This document shows, piece by piece, positions 8,592 to 17,117 of a stretch of 64,000 bases of DNA. The position numbers were made by a program, and so were the translations under genes. Numbering within the stretch: the first letter of the stretch is position 1; each line of letters starts with the position of its first letter. The stretch is from Treponema sp. UBA3813 (GTDB lineage: Bacteria; Spirochaetota; Spirochaetia; Treponematales; Treponemataceae). The notes under the pieces are model-generated. The model was not told where the DNA came from and did not search any database. It saw only the letters and a program-made list of their open reading frames with translations. Location of the stretch: NCBI GenBank assembly GCA_002368605.1, contig DFEB01000019.1, positions 35,111-99,110 of the forward strand, in the 5' to 3' direction.

Positions 8592-9029
8592 ATGAAAATC
8601 GACCACGAAGAATTGGCAACGCTTGTTCCCCACAAGGGCAAGATGTTTATCATCGATCGAATTACTCAAGCCCAGGCAAATGACTGGATTATCGAAAGCG
8701 AGACTAAAATCACGCCGGATTTTATGTTTTACGACAAGAATCTGGGCGCAGTGCCAAATTACGCTTGCTTTGAAATCATCGCCCAGACAGTTTCGGCTCT
8801 TACAGGCCTTTACGCAAGGGAAAATAATCTCCCGCCGAACATGGGCTTTATTTTGAGCGTTTCCAACCTTCATTTTGATTTTGATTCCCTTGCTGATGGA
8901 GATTTAGTTCGGGCAAAAGCTGAGCGTGAAGCAGTCGTCGATAATGTATATTCATTTAAGGCAGAACTATTTGTAAACGGCAAAGAAGCTGGCGGCGGAA
9001 AATTAACCGTCATGGAAGTAACGGAATAA
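8592..9029 (+). CDS. ApeP-like 3-hydroxyacyl-ACP dehydratase
   Basis: 145-residue single hot-dog domain. It starts with the VPHKGKMFIIDRI stretch typical of ApeP/FabZ-like dehydratases (about 12-24), and has FEIIAQTVSALTG on the central helix (about 60-72) and GFILSVSNLHF in the sheet. The role would be to remove water from 3-hydroxyacyl-ACP and leave a conjugated double bond. In aryl-polyene systems ApeP works as a heterodimer with ApeI, which is not seen here. It lies between a ketosynthase and a ketoreductase gene in the same operon, preceded by AGGAAGATAAG. Confidence 0.8.
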   Translation: MKIDHEELATLVPHKGKMFIIDRITQAQANDWIIESETKITPDFMFYDKNLGAVPNYACFEIIAQTVSALTGLYARENNLPPNMGFILSVSNLHFDFDSLADGDLVRAKAEREAVVDNVYSFKAELFVNGKEAGGGKLTVMEVTE

Positions 9030-9047
9030 AATACAGCAGGAGAAAAC

Positions 9048-9782
9048 ATGAACGAGAATTCAGAAAAAAAAGTGCTTGTAACTGGTGCGTCTGGCGGAAT
9101 CGGTCGGGCAATCGCTTTGGCGGCAGCCCAGGCTGGATATGAAATTATTGCGCATTATAATAATGGTAAGGAAAAAGCGGAATCCCTTAAATCAGAAATT
9201 GAAAATGCCGGAGGCAAATGCTCTCTCTTGCAGTTCAACATTTCTGACCGTGCCGATTGTGCGGAAAAGCTGGAAAAATGGAGCGAGGAAAACGGCGCAT
9301 TCTGGGGAATCGTTCTGAACGCGGGAATTTGCCGTGACAACGCCTTCCCTGCCCTTTCCGACGACAACTGGGATCAAGTAATTCACATAAACCTTGATGG
9401 CTTCTATAATGTCTTAAAGCCTCTGGTCATGCCCCTTTGCCGTAAAAAGCGGGGCCGAATCATTACCATTGCCAGCGTTTCTGGCGTAATGGGAAACAGA
9501 GGCCAGGTGAATTACTCGGCCAGCAAAGCCGGCATCATGGGAGCCACAAAAGCCCTGGCGGTGGAGCTTGCCAGCCGGAAAATCACGGTGAATTGCATCG
9601 CGCCGGGCGTAATCGAAACGGAGATGATTAAAGAGGCACCAATGGAGCATATTTTGCCTACAATCCCAATGGGGCGGGTCGGAAAACCAGAAGAAGTCGC
9701 TTCCCTTGCAGTGTATCTTTTGAGTGAAGGTGCAGGTTATATTACAAGACAGGTCATCTCTGTAAACGGAGGAATTATTTAA
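9048..9782 (+). CDS. fabG: 3-oxoacyl-ACP reductase, SDR family (ApeQ-like position)
   Basis: 244-residue short-chain dehydrogenase. The cofactor motif GASGGIGRAIA is at about 14-24, NAG at about 88-90, and the catalytic set is Ser in ASVSGVMG with YSASK (about 155-159). C-terminal GMITRQ-type closure residues (YITRQVISVNGG) match FabG. It reduces the 3-ketoacyl-ACP made by the flanking ketosynthases. A good AGGAG lies before the ATG, and its stop overlaps the next ATG by one base. Its position marks it as the ketoreductase of the polyene-type operon rather than the general fatty-acid FabG. Confidence 0.88.
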   Translation: MNENSEKKVLVTGASGGIGRAIALAAAQAGYEIIAHYNNGKEKAESLKSEIENAGGKCSLLQFNISDRADCAEKLEKWSEENGAFWGIVLNAGICRDNAFPALSDDNWDQVIHINLDGFYNVLKPLVMPLCRKKRGRIITIASVSGVMGNRGQVNYSASKAGIMGATKALAVELASRKITVNCIAPGVIETEMIKEAPMEHILPTIPMGRVGKPEEVASLAVYLLSEGAGYITRQVISVNGGII

Positions 9783-11020
9783 TGCAAAACAGAAGAGTTG
9801 TTGTCACAGGCGGCGGAATCATCAGTGCGCTGGGAAACGACTGGCCGACAGTCCTTAAAAATCTCAAGGCAAAGAAGAATTTCGTCAAATACATGCACGA
9901 ATGGGACGAAAAGTATCCGCTGATGAACACCCGCCTTTGCTGCCCGGTGGATTTTGAAATCGACAAAGAAAAATACTCCCGAAAGGCAATCCGCGGCATG
10001 GGTCGCGTAGCTCAGATGGCTCTGGTGGCAACAGATACAGCCCTCGAAGACGCGGGAATGTTGGGAAACGAAGAAATTACTCAGGGCATGACAGGAATTG
10101 CCTACGGCTCTTCAATCGGAAGCGTTGACCCGCTCATGGAAATGTACTCAATGCTGGTCACCAACGACACAAGCAAGGTTGGCTCAACCACCTACATTAA
10201 AGCAATGCCCCAGACTTGTGCCTGCAACCTTGAAGTCTACTATCACCTCACAGGCCGAATCATCACCACAAACACGGCCTGTACTTCTGGCAGCCAGTCA
10301 ATCGGCTATGCTTACGAGGCAATCAAGTACGGCAAACAGGACATGATGATTGCCGGAGGAGCCGAAGAATTCTGCACGATGGATACGGCGACCTTCGACA
10401 CCCTTTTCTCAACTTCAACCAAGAACGACACGCCGGAACTCACTCCCAGCGCATACGACAAAAACCGTGACGGACTTGTTCTCGGTGAAGGCGCGGGAAC
10501 TCTCTTCCTTGAAGAATATGAGCACGCAAAAAAGCGCGGGGCAAAAATCTACGCGGAAATAGTCGGATTCGGAACGACGACTGACGGAACCCACATCACT
10601 TCGCCCAACCGACCTACAATCGCTCACGCCCTGCAGCTGGCTTTGGACGACGCAGATCTTTCTCCAGACCAAATCGGCTACATCAATACCCACGGAACTG
10701 GAACAACGGCTGGCGATATCACTGAAACTGGAGCTACTTACGATGTCTTCAAGCGGGCAATCCCCGTCTCAACCGTAAAAAACTATATCGGTCACACTTT
10801 GGGAGCATGTGGCGCAATCGAAAGCTGGCTCACCATTCAGATGATGAACGAAGGCTGGTTCCTGCCCAACTTGAATCTCAAAGAAATCGACCCTGAATGC
10901 GCTCCCCTGGACTACATCATGGGTGACGGACGCAAAATCGACTGCGAATATGTCATGAACAACAATTTCGCTTTCGGTGGAATCAATACGAGCTTAATTT
11001 TTAAGAAAATAAAGGAGTAA
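9782..11020 (+). CDS. Second beta-ketoacyl-ACP synthase (ApeR-like position)
   Basis: 412 residues with an intact catalytic triad: Cys in NTACTSGSQSIG (about 165), His in NTHGTGTTAGD (about 305) and His in YIGHTLGACGA (about 340). It is closer to FabB/FabF homodimers than to chain-length factors. In aryl-polyene clusters the last gene, apeR, encodes a ketosynthase of this kind, thought to act in the first condensations. The start overlaps the ketoreductase stop by one base. The operon appears to continue into 11024. Confidence 0.88.
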   Translation: MQNRRVVVTGGGIISALGNDWPTVLKNLKAKKNFVKYMHEWDEKYPLMNTRLCCPVDFEIDKEKYSRKAIRGMGRVAQMALVATDTALEDAGMLGNEEITQGMTGIAYGSSIGSVDPLMEMYSMLVTNDTSKVGSTTYIKAMPQTCACNLEVYYHLTGRIITTNTACTSGSQSIGYAYEAIKYGKQDMMIAGGAEEFCTMDTATFDTLFSTSTKNDTPELTPSAYDKNRDGLVLGEGAGTLFLEEYEHAKKRGAKIYAEIVGFGTTTDGTHITSPNRPTIAHALQLALDDADLSPDQIGYINTHGTGTTAGDITETGATYDVFKRAIPVSTVKNYIGHTLGACGAIESWLTIQMMNEGWFLPNLNLKEIDPECAPLDYIMGDGRKIDCEYVMNNNFAFGGINTSLIFKKIKE

Positions 11021-11023
11021 AAC

Positions 11024-11746
11024 ATGAAAAAATTAATCGCACTTTTGGTCGCTTATCTCACACTTGCAGGAAGCATTTTTGCTGAGGCACCGGCATTTGA
11101 CAAAGGAAATGCTTATATCCTTGACGCTGAAAGCATTCCAGGAACAATGAAAGATCATGTGAAAGTCGTAAATGTCTCTTCGGTTAATAATTTCGGCATC
11201 ACCATATATGCTTATCACGAAAACCGCGGATGGATTGTTTTTGGTGAAGGGCGTCTCTACGGATTGGGCGATAAACAGACTATAAAATCTGTTGACCGAT
11301 ACAACATTAAACTCTCAAGCTTCCGTTATTTGGCAATTGCCACAAATCCTGACCACCAGTTCAAATACAGCTTCGTAAAAGACAAAAATGACCTGCACAT
11401 CTGGTTCTATGATGAAAAAGAAATAAACGAATCACATTTCAAGGTTTTTGATACAAGTCTTCTTCCAAAATACACAGATAATTTCAAATTGGTCGGTGGT
11501 GCAAGCATGAAAATTGCAGCATCATTCAAAATCTACGCATACAACGACGAATCTGAAGAAAACAAAGCCGGTACAATCGCAATTCTAAAAGGTGCAAAAG
11601 ACTCAGATGTTTATTCTCAGACAAACACAGGGAAAAAATTCAGCGAGTACCGTTATATTAAAATTGTCTCTCGCGAGGAAAGAGACTTCAAATATACGGT
11701 TAATGTGAATCATAACGATCTTATCATAACAGTTGATAATAACTAA
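11024..11746 (+). CDS. Secreted protein with an internal duplication
   Basis: 240 residues with a clear signal peptide (MKKLIALLVAYLTLAGSIFA) and no lipobox. Two related halves are visible: FRYLAIATNPDHQFKYSF...NDLHIWF and YRYIKIVSREERDFKYTV...NDLIITV. I do not recognise a named family. It starts three bases after the ketosynthase stop with AAAGGAG in front, so it is probably co-transcribed with the polyene-type operon and may be a periplasmic accessory. A tandem 13-bp repeat and operator-like inverted repeat follow directly. Confidence 0.7.
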   Translation: MKKLIALLVAYLTLAGSIFAEAPAFDKGNAYILDAESIPGTMKDHVKVVNVSSVNNFGITIYAYHENRGWIVFGEGRLYGLGDKQTIKSVDRYNIKLSSFRYLAIATNPDHQFKYSFVKDKNDLHIWFYDEKEINESHFKVFDTSLLPKYTDNFKLVGGASMKIAASFKIYAYNDESEENKAGTIAILKGAKDSDVYSQTNTGKKFSEYRYIKIVSREERDFKYTVNVNHNDLIITVDNN

Positions 11747-11753
11747 AAGTCCT

Positions 11754-11810
11754 CTTTATTTTGACACTTTATTTTGACACATTGACTATTTTTGTCAAAA
11801 TAAATAAACT
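11754..11810 (+). promoter_or_regulatory. Operator/promoter candidate upstream of fabV
   Basis: A 13-base unit CTTTATTTTGACA occurs twice in tandem (11754-11766 and 11767-11779). The second copy is the left arm of a perfect 12-bp inverted repeat with TGTCAAAATAAA at 11793-11804, with a 13-base spacer. A promoter candidate (TTGACT 11782-11787, 17 bases, TAAACT 11805-11810) is embedded in it, so a dimeric repressor here would block fabV transcription. It lacks the U-run of a terminator. Promoter assignment is inference. Confidence 0.5.
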
Positions 11811-11870
11811 AAGAATAACACTGTCACTGCCGTGCTTTAAAAACGGCAATCTACTTTTTAGGAGAATAAA

Positions 11871-13088
11871 ATGGCTGTAATTAAACCGATGATTCGCTCA
11901 AACATTTGTATCAACGCTCATCCGGTGGGATGCGCACGCGACACAGAGCATCAGATTGATTTCGCAATCGCACAAAAAGCAAGAAAAGGCATCAAAAGTG
12001 CAAAAGAAGGCGGATATGCCCCAAAAAATGTCCTCGTGCTTGGTTGCTCAACAGGATACGGATTGGCAAGCCGAATCACGGCAGCTTTTGAATACGGAGC
12101 CGACACAATCGGCGTTTCTTTTGAAAAAGAACCAACTACAACAAAAGGTGGAACTCCAGGTTGGTACAACAACAAAGCATTCGACCGGGCAGCAGCAAAA
12201 GCTGGTCTTAAATCAACTACATTCAACATGGACGCTTTCAGCGACGAGTGCCGTCAGGCTGTTATCGATGAAGCAAAAAAATGGGGCGTTAAATTCGACC
12301 TCATTGTCTACTCGTTGGCTTCACCTGTACGAACTGATCCAGACACAAAAGTAATGTATCGTTCAGTAATTAAACCAGTAGGAAAGGCTTACGGTGGTTG
12401 GGCAATCGACATGATGACCGAAAAACTCAGCACCCTTGAGGCACAGCCCGCAGAAGGTGATGATATCCAAAATACTGTCAAAGTCATGGGTGGCGAAGAC
12501 TGGGAACGATGGATGAAATATCTTTCAGATGCTGATCTTTTGGCGGAAGGTGCCCGAACAGTCGCATATTCTTACATCGGACCAAAATATTCTCAGCCAA
12601 TTTACCGCGATGGTACAATCGGTGAGGCCAAAAAAGACCTTGAAGCCCGCGCAAAAAACATCGACGCAAGTCTTAAAAAGATTGGCGGTGCGGCTTATGT
12701 CTCAGTTAACAAAGCTCTCGTAACCCGCTCAAGTTCAGTCATTCCTGTAATCATGCTTTACCTCGGCTGTTTGTTCTTGGTTCAGAAAAAAGCCGGAACA
12801 CACGAAGGCTGCAAAGAGCAGATCGACCGACTCTTCCGTGAACGACTTTACACCGCTGACAAAAAAGTTCCGACAGACAATGAAGGCCGAATCCGCATCG
12901 ATGATCTTGAACTTAAACCAGAGATTCAGGCAGAAATCGACAAGCACATGGAAGCCATCAATCAGGACAATGTCCGCGAGCACATTGATATAGAAGGAAT
13001 CCGCAAAGACTTCCTCAACATCAACGGTTTCGCAGTTGACGGCGTTGATTACGAAAAAGACATCAGCGACATGACAGCCATTGACTAA
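11871..13088 (+). CDS. fabV: Trans-2-enoyl-CoA/ACP reductase FabV/Ter
   Basis: 405-residue NADH-dependent enoyl reductase of the FabV/Ter family, the group that includes the well-studied Treponema denticola Ter. The nucleotide-binding loop GCSTGYGLASRI is at about 59-70. The Y-X8-K active site is the Tyr and Lys in IYRDGTIGEAK (about 245-254), and the family signature YSYIGPKYSQ precedes it. The protein catalyses the last, irreversible reduction in fatty-acid elongation or butyrate formation. AGGAG lies before the ATG, an inverted-repeat operator candidate lies upstream and a strong terminator follows, so the gene is probably monocistronic. Confidence 0.95.
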   Translation: MAVIKPMIRSNICINAHPVGCARDTEHQIDFAIAQKARKGIKSAKEGGYAPKNVLVLGCSTGYGLASRITAAFEYGADTIGVSFEKEPTTTKGGTPGWYNNKAFDRAAAKAGLKSTTFNMDAFSDECRQAVIDEAKKWGVKFDLIVYSLASPVRTDPDTKVMYRSVIKPVGKAYGGWAIDMMTEKLSTLEAQPAEGDDIQNTVKVMGGEDWERWMKYLSDADLLAEGARTVAYSYIGPKYSQPIYRDGTIGEAKKDLEARAKNIDASLKKIGGAAYVSVNKALVTRSSSVIPVIMLYLGCLFLVQKKAGTHEGCKEQIDRLFRERLYTADKKVPTDNEGRIRIDDLELKPEIQAEIDKHMEAINQDNVREHIDIEGIRKDFLNINGFAVDGVDYEKDISDMTAID

Positions 13089-13090
13089 TA

Positions 13091-13131
13091 AAAAAAAGGG
13101 GAAAGTTGACTCAAACTTTCCCCTTTTTTTT
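13091..13131. terminator. Bidirectional intrinsic terminator between fabV and pyrKD
   Basis: Perfect 10-bp stem GGGGAAAGTT/AACTTTCCCC (13098-13107 and 13114-13123) with a six-base loop. It is flanked by A-runs on the left and T-runs on the right, so it can end transcription from both convergent genes. The stop codon of the minus-strand pyr gene overlaps the T-run. Confidence 0.9.
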
Positions 13132-14938
13132 ATTGTGCAATTCCCCTAAATTCAGAAATTGTCTTAAATCCTTTTTGCTTCATGTAATCCTTTAGACCGC
13201 GTATAATCTCAAGCATAGTGTTGGGATTTGAGAAAGTCGCCGTTCCCACTTGGATTGCGCTTGCTCCTGCCATAAGGAATTCAACGGCATCTTGCCAACA
13301 GGAAATGCCGCCCAAGCCCACCACAGGAATTCTCTCGCTTTCAGGGAGTTTATTCATAGCCTGAACCAAATCGTAGACCATACGGAGGGCGATTGGCTTT
13401 ACCGCAGGTCCTGAAAATCCCGCACGGATATTGTCAAAGACAGGTCGGCCAGTGTTCAAATCAATTGACATAGCCTGGAAAGTGTTCACGAGGCTGAGTG
13501 CGTCTGCGCCCGCTTCCCGAACTGCCATGGCAACACCGATTAAGTCCGGCGCGTTTGGAGTGAGCTTTACCATGAGAGGCTTTTTTGTCACTTCACGAAC
13601 GGCTTTTGTGACTGTGGAAGCAAGCTCACAATCCATACCAAAGCCCATTCCGCCAGCCTTAACATTCGGGCAGCTGATGTTCAACTCAATCATAGGAACA
13701 GCTGTCTTTTCCAGCAATTTCGCGCCCTCAACATAAGTTTCGATGGAAGAGCCAGAAAGATTTGCAATGGTGACAGGCTTTAACTCCAGCATTGATGGAA
13801 GCTCATGCTCAATGAAATGCTCGATTCCTGGATTTTCAAGTCCGATAGAGTTTATTAAACCCGATGGAGTTTCGACAAGGCGGGCTCCCGTGTTGCCAGG
13901 TCGTGCCTGCAAGGTAAGTCCTTTTGAGCAAATTCCGCCAAGACCGTTCACATCGAAAACGCTGGCATATTCTGAGCCGTAGCCGAAAGTTCCGCTGGCC
14001 GCAATTACCGGATTGGCGAATTTTACGCCCGCAACTTCCACGCTCAAATCAGGCTCAAAATCCGAAGCAGGCTTTTCACTTCCGAAAATCGCCTTGTATT
14101 TTGGCGGCTCAAACTGCAAGATTTCGCCCTTGAAAACCGGGCCGTCTTTACAGCAGCGTTTGTTTCCTTCTGTTGTGGTGATTGTACAGCCAAGACATGC
14201 TCCCACGCCACAGGCCATGTTTTTTTCCATGCTGAGGAAAGACTTTACTCCCGCTTCAAGGCAGATTTTCTGCACATAAGCCAGCATAGGAGTGGGTCCG
14301 CAGGCATAAAGCACCGTGTAGCCCTTTTCTTTGAGGGTCTGGGCTGTGAGTGCGGCTGGCAACATTCCGTGAATGCCCGCTGAGCCGTCATCTGTAGTAA
14401 TTTTTAGCTCTGCCGCATCCACATATTCAAGACCATAAGAGCCGCTTTTAAAAGAAGCGAAAAAGTCATAAGATTTTGGCTCAAGCGTTGAGGCAAAGCC
14501 CGCCACTGGAGCCACGCCGATTCCGCCGCCAACGATACAAACTTTGTCAGTTTTTTCGGGAGTAGGGAAAGAATTTCCCGTTGGGCCAATCAGTTGGACT
14601 TCTTCATTTTTTTTGAGACCGCAAATTTCCTGAGTTCCCTTTCCTTTTTTGAGAATGAGGAATTCAATGTGAGCCGCTTCCCCAGCCTTCCGCGCCATAT
14701 AAACGCTGATTGGTCGTCCCAGCAAAAGTCCGGTTTTTGCCGCCCTAATAAGATAAAACTGCCCCGGAATTGGAACAGGAATATCATCTGAGCCAGTGGA
14801 TAAATCTGCCACCATGAGGACTTTGAGATTCCAAACGCTTCCAAAAGGAACCGCGCCTGGCACGACAGCACATTCAGTTACAAGTCCTTTTCCAAAAATC
14901 GGAAGCGGCTCGCCTTTACAATCAGTCAACTGTTTCAT
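13130..14938 (-). CDS. pyrD: Fused dihydroorotate dehydrogenase: PyrK electron-transfer unit + PyrD catalytic unit (class 1B)
   Basis: 602 residues joining two usually separate proteins. Residues ~1-275 are PyrK-like, with an FAD-binding part (RPISVYMARK), an NAD-binding part (VCIVGGGIGVAPVAGF) and a 2Fe-2S site with cysteines in CGVGACLGC plus a later CC (about 243-260). Residues ~298-602 are the FMN barrel of class 1B DHODase (NPVIAASGTFGYGSEY; active-site Cys in NISCPNVKAGG; FMN loop GLGGISCWQDA). It oxidises dihydroorotate with NAD+ in pyrimidine synthesis. pyrF lies 12 bases upstream in the same operon. Confidence 0.93.
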   Translation of the reverse strand: MKQLTDCKGEPLPIFGKGLVTECAVVPGAVPFGSVWNLKVLMVADLSTGSDDIPVPIPGQFYLIRAAKTGLLLGRPISVYMARKAGEAAHIEFLILKKGKGTQEICGLKKNEEVQLIGPTGNSFPTPEKTDKVCIVGGGIGVAPVAGFASTLEPKSYDFFASFKSGSYGLEYVDAAELKITTDDGSAGIHGMLPAALTAQTLKEKGYTVLYACGPTPMLAYVQKICLEAGVKSFLSMEKNMACGVGACLGCTITTTEGNKRCCKDGPVFKGEILQFEPPKYKAIFGSEKPASDFEPDLSVEVAGVKFANPVIAASGTFGYGSEYASVFDVNGLGGICSKGLTLQARPGNTGARLVETPSGLINSIGLENPGIEHFIEHELPSMLELKPVTIANLSGSSIETYVEGAKLLEKTAVPMIELNISCPNVKAGGMGFGMDCELASTVTKAVREVTKKPLMVKLTPNAPDLIGVAMAVREAGADALSLVNTFQAMSIDLNTGRPVFDNIRAGFSGPAVKPIALRMVYDLVQAMNKLPESERIPVVGLGGISCWQDAVEFLMAGASAIQVGTATFSNPNTMLEIIRGLKDYMKQKGFKTISEFRGIAQ

Positions 14939-14950
14939 TTAATTTCCTTA

Positions 14951-15892
14951 TTACAAACCAAGAGCCTTTTTGGCTCCCAGCAAGTCCGCTGTTGAGTCAC
15001 GACAAGCCTTTCCTGCCGCGTCAGCGATGTCTTTCAGGCAGAGAATGCCCTTTTCGCGAGATTCAGCAAGGGATTCGTCCTTTTTCCAAGCGCACAGAAT
15101 GCCCCGGCTTGAATTTACCGTGCCGCCCGCCTTATCAAGCAAAGTCGCCGCAATTCTGGCCGCACCACCCTGAGCGCCGTAACCCGGAATCAAGAAGAAT
15201 ACATCAGGATATGCATCGCGGAGGGCGCGGGCATCGCTTTCTTCGGTACAGCCGACAACTGCTCCCACTGGCGAGCAAGTCTGCTCTGGGTAAAGTGCCT
15301 TGAATTCCGCGCTGATTCGCTCCAATTCGCTTCCTGTTTTGTCGAGGACACGGCCACCAGCCTTCAATTCCTGCTGCTCAATATCGACCATGCCGGGATT
15401 TGAAGTGCGCAAAAGAACGAAAATGCCCTTTCCCCCCTGCTCTCCGACCGGTTTGCAATATTCAGTGAAGGGCTTTAAAGTGTCAAAACCCATGTATGGA
15501 TTGATTGTGATGATGTCCGTTTCAAAATCGCTGCCAGAGCCAAAATGAGCGCGGGCATAAGCCTTTGCCGTATCCGCAATGTCGCCCCGCTTAATGTCAC
15601 TGATTGCGATAAAGCCCGCCTCGTGAACGGCTTTGATTGTCTCAATGTAAGCCTTCAATCCTTCGATTCCCATTGCCTCATAGTAAGCAATCTGAATCTT
15701 AAAACAGCAGGCAGATTTGTCGCTTGACACCCGCTTAATGATTTCTTTGTTGTAAGCCAAAACCGCCTCGACTGGAGAATCAAAGGCTTTGAGTACGGAC
15801 TCAGGAAGATAAGACGGATCCGTGTCCAAACCAACGCAAAGCGGCCCATTTTTCAAAGCCGCTTCCTGTAATTCTTGCATAATATGTTTCAT
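14951..15892 (-). CDS. pyrF: Orotidine-5'-phosphate decarboxylase, type 2
   Basis: 313 residues. The early CVGLDTDPSYLPE stretch, FKIQIAYYEAMG, and above all the catalytic DIKRGDIADTA motif (about 119-129, alternating Asp and Lys) identify type 2 PyrF, which decarboxylates OMP to UMP. Further barrel strands are LLRTSNPG, AVVGCT and FLIPGYGAQGG. It precedes the PyrK-PyrD fusion gene with a 12-base gap, making a two-gene pyrimidine operon. Length is at the upper end of the family. Confidence 0.95.
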   Translation of the reverse strand: MKHIMQELQEAALKNGPLCVGLDTDPSYLPESVLKAFDSPVEAVLAYNKEIIKRVSSDKSACCFKIQIAYYEAMGIEGLKAYIETIKAVHEAGFIAISDIKRGDIADTAKAYARAHFGSGSDFETDIITINPYMGFDTLKPFTEYCKPVGEQGGKGIFVLLRTSNPGMVDIEQQELKAGGRVLDKTGSELERISAEFKALYPEQTCSPVGAVVGCTEESDARALRDAYPDVFFLIPGYGAQGGAARIAATLLDKAGGTVNSSRGILCAWKKDESLAESREKGILCLKDIADAAGKACRDSTADLLGAKKALGL

Positions 15893-15923
15893 AATTTCTA
15901 ATTCCTTATTGTTAATTCCTAAC

Positions 15924-17108
15924 TTACAAGCCTCTCGCCCAAGGATATGTGCTCAAATAGGGATCCGGCTTGATAGCAGAAGGAGTAGCCCACACTTCAT
16001 CAATTAGCCCCTTGTTGTTGATTTTTCCGATTCGGACTTGCTTGTACAAGTGCTGGTTTCCGCCATCAATTGTAACGATTCCTTCAGGGGCGGCAAAACT
16101 CAATCCCTTCGCCGCAACACGGACAGCCTCAACATCAAAACTTCCCGCTTTTTCGCAAGCAGCAGCCCACATATAAACCGCGATATAAGCAGCTTCGATT
16201 GGGTCTCCGGTCATGCGGTCTTCACCATATTTTTCTTTATAATCACTGACGAATTTTTCGTTGCGGGGAGTTTGCGTAGTCTCATAGTAATTCCATGATA
16301 CCAAATGACCTGAAAGATTATCCAAGTTCATTTTTGCAACTTCTTCTTCAGCAATGGAAAAACTCATAACCGGAATTTTACTTGAATTAATTCCTACCTT
16401 TGCAAGTGCCGCAAAGAAAGCCACATTTGAATCGCCGTTAAGAGAATTAAGAATGACATCAGGTTTTGTCTTTTGGATTTTTGCGATAATATCAGAAAAA
16501 TCAGTTCCACCCATTGGAACATATTCTTCTCCGACACAATCTCCGTCAAGTTGAGCAAGTTGAGCCTTGATAATTCGGTTCGCCGTGCGGGGGAAGACAT
16601 AATCGCTTCCCACAAGGAACATGCGCTTTCCGATTGTCTCAGCGCAATAATCGACAGCTGGCACAATCTGCTGATTTGGAGAAGCACCCATGTACATGAT
16701 GTTGGGGCTTGCTTCCATTCCTTCGTACTGAACTGGATACCAAAGGAGATTGTATAATTCCTCAAAAACCGGCTTTACCGCCTTTCGTGAGGCACTTGTC
16801 CAGCAACCAAAAACCGTGACGACTTTATCATTCTGAATCAAATCCCTCGCCTTCTCTGCGAAAACCTGAGGGTCACTGGCACCGTCTGCCTGAATTGCCA
16901 CAATTTGTTTACCGAGAACGCCGCCATTTGCGTTGATTTCTGAAATAGCAAGCAACTCTGAGTCTCGCACAGATGTTTCAGAAATCGACATTGTACCTGA
17001 GAGCGAATGCAGAAGTCCGACTTTTACGGTCTCTTCTTTTTTTTCATTACATGAAATGAGTAGAAATGCGGAGAGCACACAAATCATTCCAGTTTTTAAA
17101 AGTTTCAT
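15924..17108 (-). CDS. UrtA/FmdD-like periplasmic binding lipoprotein
   Basis: 394 residues. The lipoprotein signal ends in FLLISC (Cys at about 20), followed by a type I periplasmic-binding fold: [51 protein letters not shown] and YVFPRT are the hallmarks of the urea/short-chain-amide binding proteins UrtA, FmdD and AmiC. No permease or ATPase genes are near, so it is an orphan binding protein here. It sits nine bases downstream of the sensor cyclase gene on the same strand, which suggests a sensing rather than a transport role (inference). Confidence 0.85.
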   Translation of the reverse strand: MKLLKTGMICVLSAFLLISCNEKKEETVKVGLLHSLSGTMSISETSVRDSELLAISEINANGGVLGKQIVAIQADGASDPQVFAEKARDLIQNDKVVTVFGCWTSASRKAVKPVFEELYNLLWYPVQYEGMEASPNIMYMGASPNQQIVPAVDYCAETIGKRMFLVGSDYVFPRTANRIIKAQLAQLDGDCVGEEYVPMGGTDFSDIIAKIQKTKPDVILNSLNGDSNVAFFAALAKVGINSSKIPVMSFSIAEEEVAKMNLDNLSGHLVSWNYYETTQTPRNEKFVSDYKEKYGEDRMTGDPIEAAYIAVYMWAAACEKAGSFDVEAVRVAAKGLSFAAPEGIVTIDGGNQHLYKQVRIGKINNKGLIDEVWATPSAIKPDPYLSTYPWARGL

Positions 17109-17117
17109 ATTAGACTC

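Noticed and set aside
11754..11804. Terminator after the 11024 gene
   Set aside because: The inverted repeat is AT-rich and lacks a following T-run; repeat symmetry and position favour an operator for fabV.
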